NCBI GenBank assembly: GCA_000687655.1
Contig: JHWR01000010.1
Coordinates: 62,001 to 126,000 of the forward strand
Origin: Lachnospiraceae bacterium YSB2008
GTDB taxonomy: Bacteria; Bacillota; Clostridia; Lachnospirales; Lachnospiraceae
Reading direction: 5' to 3'
DNA length: 64,000 bases
Position numbers and translations under genes: made by a program. The notes under the pieces were generated by a model, which was not told where the DNA came from, did not search any database, and saw only the letters and a list, made by a program, of their open reading frames with translations. Below, in pieces: positions 8,207 through 16,209 of this stretch (position 1 is the first letter of the stretch; each line of letters starts with the position of its first letter).

Positions 8207-9715
8207 ATGAGACTGAATGAATTACTTAAATACGATGATATCGTTATCCAATGCCATGACAATCCGGATGCGGATGCTCTTGCCTCAGGCTACGCACTCT
8301 ACTGGTATTTCACCAAGATGAACAAGAAGCCTTCCTTCATATACAGGGGCAAGAATCAGGTCAGCAAGAGCAACCTTACGATAATGCTTGATGAGCTTGC
8401 TGTTCCGGTTACCTATAAGCCTACATTCAAGAAGAAGCCGGAGCTTCTTATCACGGTCGACTGTCAGTACGGAGAGAGAAATGTAACGACAACTCCTGCT
8501 GCAAATGTAGCGATCATTGACCATCACAGACCGGCATCAGAAATACCTGAAATGTCCGAGGTCAGAAGCAATATAGGAAGCTGTGCAACTGTTGTCTGGG
8601 ACATGATAAAGAACGAAAATCTTGATCCGAATGAAGACAAGCTTCTTTCTACTGCCCTTTACTACGGACTTTATACAGATACCAACAGACTGTCAGAGGT
8701 TTCTCATCCTCTGGACAGAGATATGATAGATTCTCTTGAAATCAACAAGAGCCTTATAACCAAGATGAGCAATTCCAATATTTCCCTCAAAGAGCTGGAG
8801 ATAACAGGAAGAGCTATAGAATCTTATGAATATTATCCGAATGAAAGATATCTTCTCATTCATTCCGATCCTTGCGACCCGAACATACTCGGCGTCATGA
8901 GCGACTTCGCTCTTGAGACTGCAGAGGTTGATGTATGCGTAGCTTATTACGTAAGCGAAACAGAGGTTAAGTTCTCCGTAAGGAGCTGCATCAAAGAGGT
9001 TCACGCTGACGAGCTCGCTTCATTTATAGCTGATGAACTCGGTGGCGGCGGCGGTCATATGTACAAGGCCGGCGGAATGCTTCATCCTCTGAGACTTCTG
9101 ACTCTCAGTGATAATATGGATCTGGATTCGATTGCGGATGCCGTTATCCGTCTTCGTATCAAGGATTACTGTGATAAATATCAGATAATATATGCAAAGG
9201 ATGCGACACTCGATACATCACTTATGCAGCTCTACGAGAAAGCTGATAATGTTCTCGGAACGGTACATTTGAAAGATGTATTCCCTGTCGGATCAACTGT
9301 CGAGATACGTACTCTCGAAGGAGACGTAAATGTAAAGATAGAGGAAGATACTTTCCTCATGATAGGCGTGGAAGGCGAGGTTTATCCTATCAAGCAGGAG
9401 AAGCTTGAAAGAAGCTACAAGTTCCTCGATGAGCCGTATGAACGAGCCTTTGATTATGAACCATCAATCAAGGATCTCGCTTCCGGCGAACGCAAAGGCG
9501 TTCTCGCTTATACAAAGAGTGTTCTCTCCAGGGGCGGTTCAAGAATCTATGCCGGTCCTGTGGATGGCTATATCAAGCTCTTCACTCTCTGGGACGAGGA
9601 GAAGTATTACTCAGCCAACCCGGGTGACTATATCGCAGTCAGAGAGGATGATCCACATGACATTTATATCATAAGGAACAGACTCTTTGATACGCTTTAT
9701 AAACCTGTAAATTAA
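8207..9715 (+). CDS. DHH/DHHA1 family phosphoesterase with C-terminal extension
   Basis: 502 aa from the ATG at 8207, which has an AGGAGGA site six bases upstream. DHH enzymes cleave phosphodiester bonds in nanoRNA, cyclic dinucleotides or pAp. Motifs: CHDNPDADA (H17, D21, D23), VDCQYG (D85), IDHH (105-107) and a DHHA1 glycine-rich loop GGGGGHMYKAGG near residue 285. About 180 further residues follow the DHHA1 domain; these are strand-rich and not found in NrnA-type enzymes of about 320 aa, so this is a longer subtype. Cytoplasmic, single-gene unit ending in a clear terminator. Confidence 0.88.
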   Translation: MRLNELLKYDDIVIQCHDNPDADALASGYALYWYFTKMNKKPSFIYRGKNQVSKSNLTIMLDELAVPVTYKPTFKKKPELLITVDCQYGERNVTTTPAANVAIIDHHRPASEIPEMSEVRSNIGSCATVVWDMIKNENLDPNEDKLLSTALYYGLYTDTNRLSEVSHPLDRDMIDSLEINKSLITKMSNSNISLKELEITGRAIESYEYYPNERYLLIHSDPCDPNILGVMSDFALETAEVDVCVAYYVSETEVKFSVRSCIKEVHADELASFIADELGGGGGHMYKAGGMLHPLRLLTLSDNMDLDSIADAVIRLRIKDYCDKYQIIYAKDATLDTSLMQLYEKADNVLGTVHLKDVFPVGSTVEIRTLEGDVNVKIEEDTFLMIGVEGEVYPIKQEKLERSYKFLDEPYERAFDYEPSIKDLASGERKGVLAYTKSVLSRGGSRIYAGPVDGYIKLFTLWDEEKYYSANPGDYIAVREDDPHDIYIIRNRLFDTLYKPVN

Positions 9716-9720
9716 GAGAT

Positions 9721-9750
9721 AAGGCGCAGCCTCACGGCCGCGCCTTTTTT
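9721..9750 (+). terminator. Rho-independent terminator after the DHH gene
   Basis: AAGGCGC (9721-9727) pairs with GCGCCTT (9740-9746), followed by a run of T. It ends one base before the stop of the convergent TIR gene and so also insulates the two. Confidence 0.8.
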
Positions 9751-9751
9751 G

Positions 9752-12700
9752 TTAATCTATACCGTACTCGGATTTCTTCTCATCTGACATCTCGACACCC
9801 TGGAGCATATCCTCTGCCTTCTTCTTCAGATCCTCAGCTGTATAGTGTTTAAAGTAACCTATCTCATATTCATCCGTCTTCTGCGAACCCATGGTAATGA
9901 AGATATCTCTCGGCCTGTAATGACCTATGGAACTCCCAAAGCAGGCTGTCTCAAGCCATTCATTTGTATCTATTATCTGAGTTATATTTCCTGCCTGTGT
10001 GTACAGAAGATTATGGTCATAATCAAAATCAAACTCTACATTTCTGTATGTCTTAGTATACAAAGAGCACTGTATCCTTCCGGCAAACTCACCGGTGCTG
10101 TACAGATATCTGTATACCAGACCATTTTCGTAATAAGCTATGATCTGATCCTTATCCGGGTCAATATCCGCGTAATATCCTATTCCTGCAGGGCTGGCTC
10201 CCGGACACATAATGCTGTAGCTTACACTTCCTGTGTTATCAACTACAACTATCCTCTTTCCGTCAGAGATTATGAAAGCCTTCCCGTTCGGTTCGGTTTT
10301 TACCACCTTGGTTCCCTGCCATGACTCCGGGAATTCAACTCTCGTCATTTCGCCTGTCTTAACATCGATTATATAATCAATCTTATCAGCATAGTATATG
10401 GTATCAGTTACCGGGACATACTGAGGCGACGAATAAGGTGCTGCATAATCCACGTCTTCCAGAGGGAAGCTCTTCTTCTCTCCGGAGGATATATTATATA
10501 ATGATATAAACGGTTTGCCGTCTTCATCTTCCTCAAGATATACGAAGCGTCCATCTGTTAATGAATATGACGTATCAGCTCTGCTGGTTGAGTCAAATGA
10601 AACGAGTTTCTCTATATCTTTTGTCCTTGGATCAATCTTGAAAAGTTCTATAATGCCAATCCCCTCAGACACTACATATATATTCTCTTTATCCGAATAT
10701 ACAGGCTCCAGATTGAAACAATTATCACTGATATCACTTACCTTTATCTGAGAGAGCAGCCTCTCTGTTTCGGGATCAAATACTGACAGCGTCTCACCAG
10801 CTTCATCCTGAGTTACTGTTGCCAGATAATAATCATCCAGATAGTAATCTTCACCTATAAATCCAAGAACTGTATCTCCACCTATACGATTCCATTCTTC
10901 GTCACATACATGTATACCGTAATATACTATATCCTTAGAATTGATCTCATGGGCATATATTCCGTTGTTTATATCAATCTTGTTTAAGTTATCACGCAGA
11001 ATCTCCATTGAATTCAGAGCATCCGGACCTATATTTGATGCCGGGTATACGAGTGATCCTCCTTTCGTCACATACATAGGGCTTCCGTCTTTGTCACGGT
11101 CACTTACGTCTATGATACTTTCATTTGCATTATGATTGCTTATGACCTCTCCGGTTCTCATGTCATATATCTCTGCCACCGCACCGCTTGCATATACAAG
11201 GCGGTCTTTCTCAGGGATAACGAAGAACATCGATATTTCCGGAACTCCCGGATTTACAAAATCATTCTCCCAGGCAAGAGACATATCATCCGAATCATAG
11301 CATGCTACAGTTGTATGATCCTTGGAGAGTATTGACGTATCGCTCAGTCTGCTGTTAACAGCATCTCCATTGTTATATGCTGCAACTATCCTGTCATCAT
11401 CTCCCCAGGTAAGTTCCTTAACATACGCTGGCAGAGCGTCTGAGCAGGTAGCCTTCATGGTATCCAGATCCATGACTCCAACGTAGTTGTTTTCATTGCC
11501 TCCTCCGGAAAAGCACATTCTCTTTTCATCAGATGATATATCAATATTCTCATAATAGAACCATTTCGATCCATCCGGATATCCAAGCTCTTTTTTTGCT
11601 TTTTCCGTTCCATCATTTATATCTAAAATGTAGAGATCGCCATCAGAAGATGTGTAGTACAGATTATCTCCGACTGCCTCGATAGTATCTTCACCGCCTA
11701 CCGACGCGAAGTCCATTTTATATTCCCATTTTTTGGAAGCTGTATTTATGTCATAACCCGTTACAGTATCTCCGGCCCATGCTATAAGTATGTGGTCTCC
11801 GGCAAAAAGTATTCCATCGAGTATATTTCCGGATGCTTCCTGGTAAAATACCTGTGCATGAGTTTCTATTTCCCAGACAGCTATAGTACTGCCGGTATCC
11901 ATTGCTGCAAGATATATGCCATCATCTGAGACGGTGAAATCAGAAACTATATTCGGCATACTGTAGTTCCACGATACATTTATGTTTGAACCTATACTTG
12001 ATTCATACGAATAAGTAGACATTGTAAGCGCACGGATGGAGTCCGGTGTCGGTTCTCCGTTCGTCTTGTCGAGTGAATACAGTGCCAGCTGAAGCGCTGT
12101 GATACGGTCCGCGTCATCAAAACACGTTTCCGACTCTGAAGCCAGATATTTCGCCTGGTTCCTGAGGGATTCCTGATAAGCTGCATTTATCCTGTTTCTG
12201 CTGTAACCCATATATCCTGCAAATGCAAGGACCAAGAGCATTACAGCCGCAAATGCAGCCATGACCCTGCGCATCTTATACTGACGATGGCGGTTCATAA
12301 GCTCGTCATAGGAACAGCCTATAAGAACAGATGCAAGTCTCGGAAGCTCCTCCTTCTTCGCTTTTGACGGAGCTACACGATAGTCACATGAAAGAGGTTC
12401 CAGCTGAACTCTGAAAACCTGCATGTTTCCATTTACATCTACATATGGCCTGTCTTCGCTGAGAAGTATAGGCGGAATGACATCCTGCGGTTCACCTTCC
12501 ACGAGAACAGTGAGTATCTGCTGTCTTGTGTGATTTCTAAGGAAATATTCTATCTCACGCTGTACCCATTGTGATTCCTTCGTATGCGTCGAACATATGA
12601 CTATAAGATAATCCGAGAAGAAAAGTGCCTTGGATATGGTATCGCCCAGATCACTTGTTATGGGAAGCTCATCCCTGTCACGGAATATACGTTCAATCTT

Positions 12701-12877
12701 CTTCACGCCGGTCTTCTTCTTTATAGCGGCCGGTATGTGGAAGCGCTCGAGCCCCTTCTCTATGGCTTCCGCCACTTTGATATCTTTTTCTTCATGCTTA
12801 TATGATATAAATGCATTGTAATGTAATGCATCCGCTATCTGTTCTGACTGATTAAATGGATCTGTATATACCGGCAT
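9752..12877 (-). CDS. TIR domain - transmembrane - beta-propeller protein
   Basis: 1041 aa. Residues 18-170 are a bacterial TIR domain (YNAFISYKH at 20-28; FRDRDELPIT at 65-74; SQWVQREIEYF with E108 at the position of the NADase Glu). One membrane helix spans about 205-224. Residues 285-1000 are strand-rich WD40/quinoprotein-like propeller repeats (DGIYLAAMD, GDLYILDIND, KENIYVVSEG type blades). Topology suggests a cytoplasmic TIR enzyme and an extracellular sensor. A GGAGG site lies five bases before the ATG, and a possible promoter (TAAAAT at 12950-12945) lies upstream. Bacterial TIR proteins often act in phage defence by NAD loss; that role is inferred here. Confidence 0.85.
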   Translation of the reverse strand: MPVYTDPFNQSEQIADALHYNAFISYKHEEKDIKVAEAIEKGLERFHIPAAIKKKTGVKKIERIFRDRDELPITSDLGDTISKALFFSDYLIVICSTHTKESQWVQREIEYFLRNHTRQQILTVLVEGEPQDVIPPILLSEDRPYVDVNGNMQVFRVQLEPLSCDYRVAPSKAKKEELPRLASVLIGCSYDELMNRHRQYKMRRVMAAFAAVMLLVLAFAGYMGYSRNRINAAYQESLRNQAKYLASESETCFDDADRITALQLALYSLDKTNGEPTPDSIRALTMSTYSYESSIGSNINVSWNYSMPNIVSDFTVSDDGIYLAAMDTGSTIAVWEIETHAQVFYQEASGNILDGILFAGDHILIAWAGDTVTGYDINTASKKWEYKMDFASVGGEDTIEAVGDNLYYTSSDGDLYILDINDGTEKAKKELGYPDGSKWFYYENIDISSDEKRMCFSGGGNENNYVGVMDLDTMKATCSDALPAYVKELTWGDDDRIVAAYNNGDAVNSRLSDTSILSKDHTTVACYDSDDMSLAWENDFVNPGVPEISMFFVIPEKDRLVYASGAVAEIYDMRTGEVISNHNANESIIDVSDRDKDGSPMYVTKGGSLVYPASNIGPDALNSMEILRDNLNKIDINNGIYAHEINSKDIVYYGIHVCDEEWNRIGGDTVLGFIGEDYYLDDYYLATVTQDEAGETLSVFDPETERLLSQIKVSDISDNCFNLEPVYSDKENIYVVSEGIGIIELFKIDPRTKDIEKLVSFDSTSRADTSYSLTDGRFVYLEEDEDGKPFISLYNISSGEKKSFPLEDVDYAAPYSSPQYVPVTDTIYYADKIDYIIDVKTGEMTRVEFPESWQGTKVVKTEPNGKAFIISDGKRIVVVDNTGSVSYSIMCPGASPAGIGYYADIDPDKDQIIAYYENGLVYRYLYSTGEFAGRIQCSLYTKTYRNVEFDFDYDHNLLYTQAGNITQIIDTNEWLETACFGSSIGHYRPRDIFITMGSQKTDEYEIGYFKHYTAEDLKKKAEDMLQGVEMSDEKKSEYGID

Positions 12878-13001
12878 ATCATCCTCCGAAAATACGGCAT
12901 AACCTTAATAAATATGCAAACTTATAACTATGGGCACCTGTATCATTTTAACATATAATCAAAAACAGAGTAAAGATTTTGTAAGTCGGATAAAAAATGT
13001 A

Positions 13002-13030
13002 TTGACGAACGTTTGTTCGAATGTTATAAT
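13002..13030 (+). promoter_or_regulatory. SOS promoter with LexA box
   Basis: TTGACG (13002-13007), 17 bases, TATAAT (13025-13030). A perfect Gram-positive LexA box CGAACGTTTGTTCG lies at 13006-13019, overlapping the -35 and filling the spacer. LexA bound here would block RNA polymerase; DNA damage would relieve it. It drives the Y-family polymerase gene. Confidence 0.92.
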
Positions 13031-13045
13031 CCAATCAATCCTAGT

Positions 13046-13108
13046 AAAATGTTAGTCAGGTGTGCGCCTATCCCTATTTTTCCCAAAGGCATACCTGACT
13101 AGTATTTT
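13046..13108 (+). repeat. Long imperfect inverted repeat in the polymerase leader
   Basis: Bases 13046-13065 can pair with 13089-13108: 20 pairs of which three are G-U, with a 23-base loop. It begins about 9 bases after the expected transcription start and ends 54 bases before the start codon. The bases after the stem are only weakly T-rich, so a simple terminator is unlikely; an attenuator, RNA-stability element or miniature inverted repeat are options. Confidence 0.7.
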
Positions 13109-13162
13109 CTAAAGAATTATATGACAAGCGGTATATACTGTCCGCCCCTGAGGAGGATATTA

Positions 13163-14503
13163 ATGTTACGGACGAATGAAAGAAAACATTCGAATACTTC
13201 CGGTGAAGCAAAGAGCTATATATGTATAGATCTTAAGTCTTTTTTTGCGTCCGTAGAGTGTGTGGAGCGGGGGCTCGACCCCATGACCACGAATCTCGTA
13301 GTTGCCGATCCTGACAGGACCGAGAAGACCATATGTCTTGCCATAACTCCTGCCATGAAGCGTCTCGGCATCAGAAACCGCTGTCGTGTATATGAGATTC
13401 CGCCAAATGTCAGCTATATCATGGCAGAGCCACGCATGAGCCTCTATATGGAATATTCCACCATGATATACAAGATTTATCTTAAGTTTGTATCCAGCGA
13501 GGATATACACGTATATTCCGTTGATGAAGTTTTTATAGATGTCACTCATTACCTTAAGCTCTACGGCAAGACTGCGAAGGAGCTTGGCAAGACCATGATA
13601 GATAAAGTCTTCAGGGAGACGGGTATAACCGCGACCTGCGGAGTGGGAACTAATATGTTCCTTGCCAAGATTGCCATGGATATCATAGCAAAACATGCTC
13701 CCGACTTCATGGGTGAACTGGATGAGGAGAGCTTCAAGGAAGTACTCTGGGATCATAAGCCTCTTCAGGACTTCTGGATGATAGGTCCTGCTACCACCAA
13801 AAAGCTGGAGAAGTACGGCATTACCACTATGAGAGAGCTGGCTCACACCGACGAAGCCTTCCTGTATAAACAATTCGGCGTAGATGCAGAGCTCCTCATA
13901 GACCATGCCTGGGGCAGGGAATTCACTGAGATGAAGGATGTCAAAGCTTATGTTCCGAAGGACAATTCCCTCTCCCGGAGTCAGATTCTCCCCTGCAATT
14001 ACAGCTTTGAAGAAGGAAAGCTCATACTCAAAGAGATGATGGATCTTCTGTGCCTCGAGATGGTCGACAGAGATTTCGTTACCGATTCCGTGACTATACA
14101 TATTAACTATTCCAGAGAATGTCAGGCTGAACCTGCTCACGGAAGCGTACATCTCGACTTCAGGACAAGTGCAGACAGGATCATAATCCCTGCTGTCACA
14201 GAGCTGTATAAGCAGATAGTCTCAAGAGAACTGCCTATAAGGAGGGTAAGTATATCCTGCAACAAAATAGTTCATGAAGCTTATATGCAGTACGATATAT
14301 TTACAGACGCAGAAGCTCTTGAGAAGGACAAGCATATTCAGATGGCAGTCCTGGATATTAAGAAGAAATACGGCAAGAATGCCATATTGAAAGGTATGAA
14401 TTTTGAAGAGAAAGCAACAACCAAGGAAAGAAATATTCAGATAGGAGGTCATAAGGGCTATGGTGAAGGAAAGACCGTATATGTCAAAGGAGACGAGAGC
14501 TAA
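13163..14503 (+). CDS. Y-family DNA polymerase (UmuC/UvrX-like), SOS-regulated
   Basis: 446 aa from the ATG at 13163, preceded by an AGGAGG site. Translesion polymerase that copies damaged DNA. Motifs: CIDLKSFFASVE with catalytic D23 and steric-gate aromatic at 27-28, then YSVDEVFID with D121/E122. Residues 205-240 form helix-hairpin-helix-like fingers (MIGPATTKKLEKYGI), and the C-terminal third is the little-finger domain. The sequence is closer to the UmuC/UvrX branch than to DinB. The next gene is a YolD-like protein overlapping its end; YolD-UvrX pairs are known in Firmicutes. Expression is under the LexA promoter at 13002-13030. Confidence 0.92.
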   Translation: MLRTNERKHSNTSGEAKSYICIDLKSFFASVECVERGLDPMTTNLVVADPDRTEKTICLAITPAMKRLGIRNRCRVYEIPPNVSYIMAEPRMSLYMEYSTMIYKIYLKFVSSEDIHVYSVDEVFIDVTHYLKLYGKTAKELGKTMIDKVFRETGITATCGVGTNMFLAKIAMDIIAKHAPDFMGELDEESFKEVLWDHKPLQDFWMIGPATTKKLEKYGITTMRELAHTDEAFLYKQFGVDAELLIDHAWGREFTEMKDVKAYVPKDNSLSRSQILPCNYSFEEGKLILKEMMDLLCLEMVDRDFVTDSVTIHINYSRECQAEPAHGSVHLDFRTSADRIIIPAVTELYKQIVSRELPIRRVSISCNKIVHEAYMQYDIFTDAEALEKDKHIQMAVLDIKKKYGKNAILKGMNFEEKATTKERNIQIGGHKGYGEGKTVYVKGDES

Positions 14504-14789
14504 ACAGTTCAGTCCATTTGCCGCTCTTACCGGTCTGGATGAAAGAACAGACGCCGCCGGCTTCATTCCTGACGAACGCATACTGCTTGCTTCGGAATCT
14601 CTGGAGGAGCTCGACAGAGCCGCAAGAGGCCTCTGCAAAGGTGACCATATAAGGATCAGGTTTTACCACCGGGGCAGATATATAGAAAAATCCGGGCGTG
14701 TCAGCAAATACGACACCATCAACCGGACTATCATCCTGGACGAAGAGCGTATACATATGGACGACATAGTCAGCATACATATGATGTGA
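14460..14789 (+). CDS. YolD-like protein
   Basis: 109 aa from the ATG at 14460, or 102 aa from a second ATG at 14481; neither start has a clearly better ribosome site. The motif RAKQFSPFAALTGL resembles the R-x-W-x-PF-x-AL signature of YolD-like proteins, and the C-terminal half has the paired strands (IRIRFYHRGRYIEKSGRV, RTIILDEERIHMDDI) of that fold. It overlaps the polymerase gene by 23-44 bases in another frame, so translation is coupled and SOS control shared. YolD proteins accompany Y-family polymerases; their biochemical role is not settled. Confidence 0.8.
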   Translation: MVKERPYMSKETRAKQFSPFAALTGLDERTDAAGFIPDERILLASESLEELDRAARGLCKGDHIRIRFYHRGRYIEKSGRVSKYDTINRTIILDEERIHMDDIVSIHMM

Positions 14790-14824
14790 AGAAATGGGAA
14801 ACGCAGCTTCCTATTATGTGAAAA

Positions 14825-14851
14825 AGAGCACGAGGCTTAGCCCCGTGCTCT
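14825..14851. terminator. Bidirectional terminator
   Basis: AGAGCACG (14825-14832) pairs with CGTGCTCT (14844-14851), with an extra GG/CC pair above one mismatch. T-rich DNA follows on both strands, with the stronger T run on the minus strand. It serves the polymerase-YolD unit and the convergent pilus operon. Confidence 0.8.
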
Positions 14852-14896
14852 GTCTTTTATAAAGCAATTATTCTTTTTTACTTTGCTCTTTTAAAG

Positions 14897-16177
14897 TTAT
14901 GCTCTCTTCTTCCTGAAGCTCATTACCAGAAGTACTATAGCAAGTAATGATATAAGAATGAATGGCCAGAAGTGAAGTATGATTCCTGTAGGTGAAGGAG
15001 CGTTCATATTGTTTGTATATGCAATTTCTGTTTTAGCAGTAATATTTACCGAGCTGAGATTAACCTTAGCAGTACCACCTGCGTCAACAGCTGTCTGACT
15101 TAAAGCTTCCTCCGCATCTGCAGTTCCAACCTTCTTAGTTGCACTGACTTTATACTTTAAAGTTGTATCATTTGTTTCTGTGACAACAACTGTAGCTGTG
15201 CCAGGAATTCCAGATATAACTGCTTCCGTATCATTACTAAGAAGTACATTCAGCGTTGCCTTTGTAGGAGTTCCGTCACCTGTAATATAGTATTCATTGG
15301 ATAATTCAGTTGGTCCACCGGTCGTAGGGAACGCTCCTGTTGTGGAAACATCAATCTTGGTGCTTCCATCAACGCCTGTTTGACTAATCTCAATAGCGAA
15401 TGGGAAACGATGGTTTTTATTCGCCATAGCACCTGTTATAGTCTTCTTTACAACCACATTGTGAGTTGTATATACATCAACATTGGCAGGAGTTGTTCCT
15501 GTTGAAGTATTCACCCATCCGTTACTCTTTACAGAATCTCTTGTCAGGCTGTCAGTTTCAGCACCATCATATAATACATAACCATATATCTGACGACCGC
15601 CTGTTGCTTCCTCAACATAAACATCAAGATATCGGGTAGTTGTATAAGTATCTGCTGCTACTATACCGACATCGTCTTTTGTCTTACTTGATGCCAAAGA
15701 CTCAGTAACCTTATAACGATAGATACCCGCTTCAGTATACACTGAAGGGTCAAATGTAAGTGTAAATGTTTTTGTATCTGCCGTTCCTGATGCAGTCGCC
15801 TCTGATCTTTCAGAATCAGAAAATGTTACGGTTGCCTTATGATCAGCATTGGTATTTGCATCCAATACGCCTGCCTTAACATTCACTACCTCTGTTCCCT
15901 GGGTTATAGTTGTATCTGTGGCAGGTGAAGCCTTTGAAACTGTATATTCATAAATTATATTAGGCTCACGGACGTTTGTCGTTTCATCATTAATGAATAT
16001 GATTTCCTTACTTATGGCAACACCATCTGTAATAGCGGTGCCGGCCCCTCCAGTTGTCTTACCCCCTGTAAGCGTTGCAGGTTCCGCAAATGAAGTAAAA
16101 CTCATACCGAATAATGTTATCATCGCAACGATTAAAACTGCGAATCTTTTTTTGAAATGAGTATTCAAATTTCTCAT
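14897..16177 (-). CDS. FctA/Spy0128-type pilin, likely pilus backbone
   Basis: 426 aa from the ATG at 16177 (GAGGG eight bases upstream; the ATG at 16192 has no such site). Signal peptide about 1-32. Two or more pilin isopeptide domains: FTLTFDPSVYTEAGIYRYKVTES near residue 150 is the typical FctA/Spy0128 end motif, and the domain before the C-terminus is a second strand-rich module. The C-terminus has a membrane helix and RKKRA tail preceded by APSPTG, a non-standard sorting signal. Last gene of the pilus operon, as expected for an abundant subunit near a terminator. Backbone status is inferred from size and domains. Confidence 0.8.
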   Translation of the reverse strand: MRNLNTHFKKRFAVLIVAMITLFGMSFTSFAEPATLTGGKTTGGAGTAITDGVAISKEIIFINDETTNVREPNIIYEYTVSKASPATDTTITQGTEVVNVKAGVLDANTNADHKATVTFSDSERSEATASGTADTKTFTLTFDPSVYTEAGIYRYKVTESLASSKTKDDVGIVAADTYTTTRYLDVYVEEATGGRQIYGYVLYDGAETDSLTRDSVKSNGWVNTSTGTTPANVDVYTTHNVVVKKTITGAMANKNHRFPFAIEISQTGVDGSTKIDVSTTGAFPTTGGPTELSNEYYITGDGTPTKATLNVLLSNDTEAVISGIPGTATVVVTETNDTTLKYKVSATKKVGTADAEEALSQTAVDAGGTAKVNLSSVNITAKTEIAYTNNMNAPSPTGIILHFWPFILISLLAIVLLVMSFRKKRA

Positions 16178-16209
16178 GTTTGCATCCCTCATATAATTCT
16201 ATAGATAAT

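Noticed and set aside
13166-14152. Long open frame (328 codons) on the minus strand across the polymerase gene
   Set aside because: Exactly antisense to a well-supported polymerase with catalytic motifs; no ribosome site and no recognisable protein.
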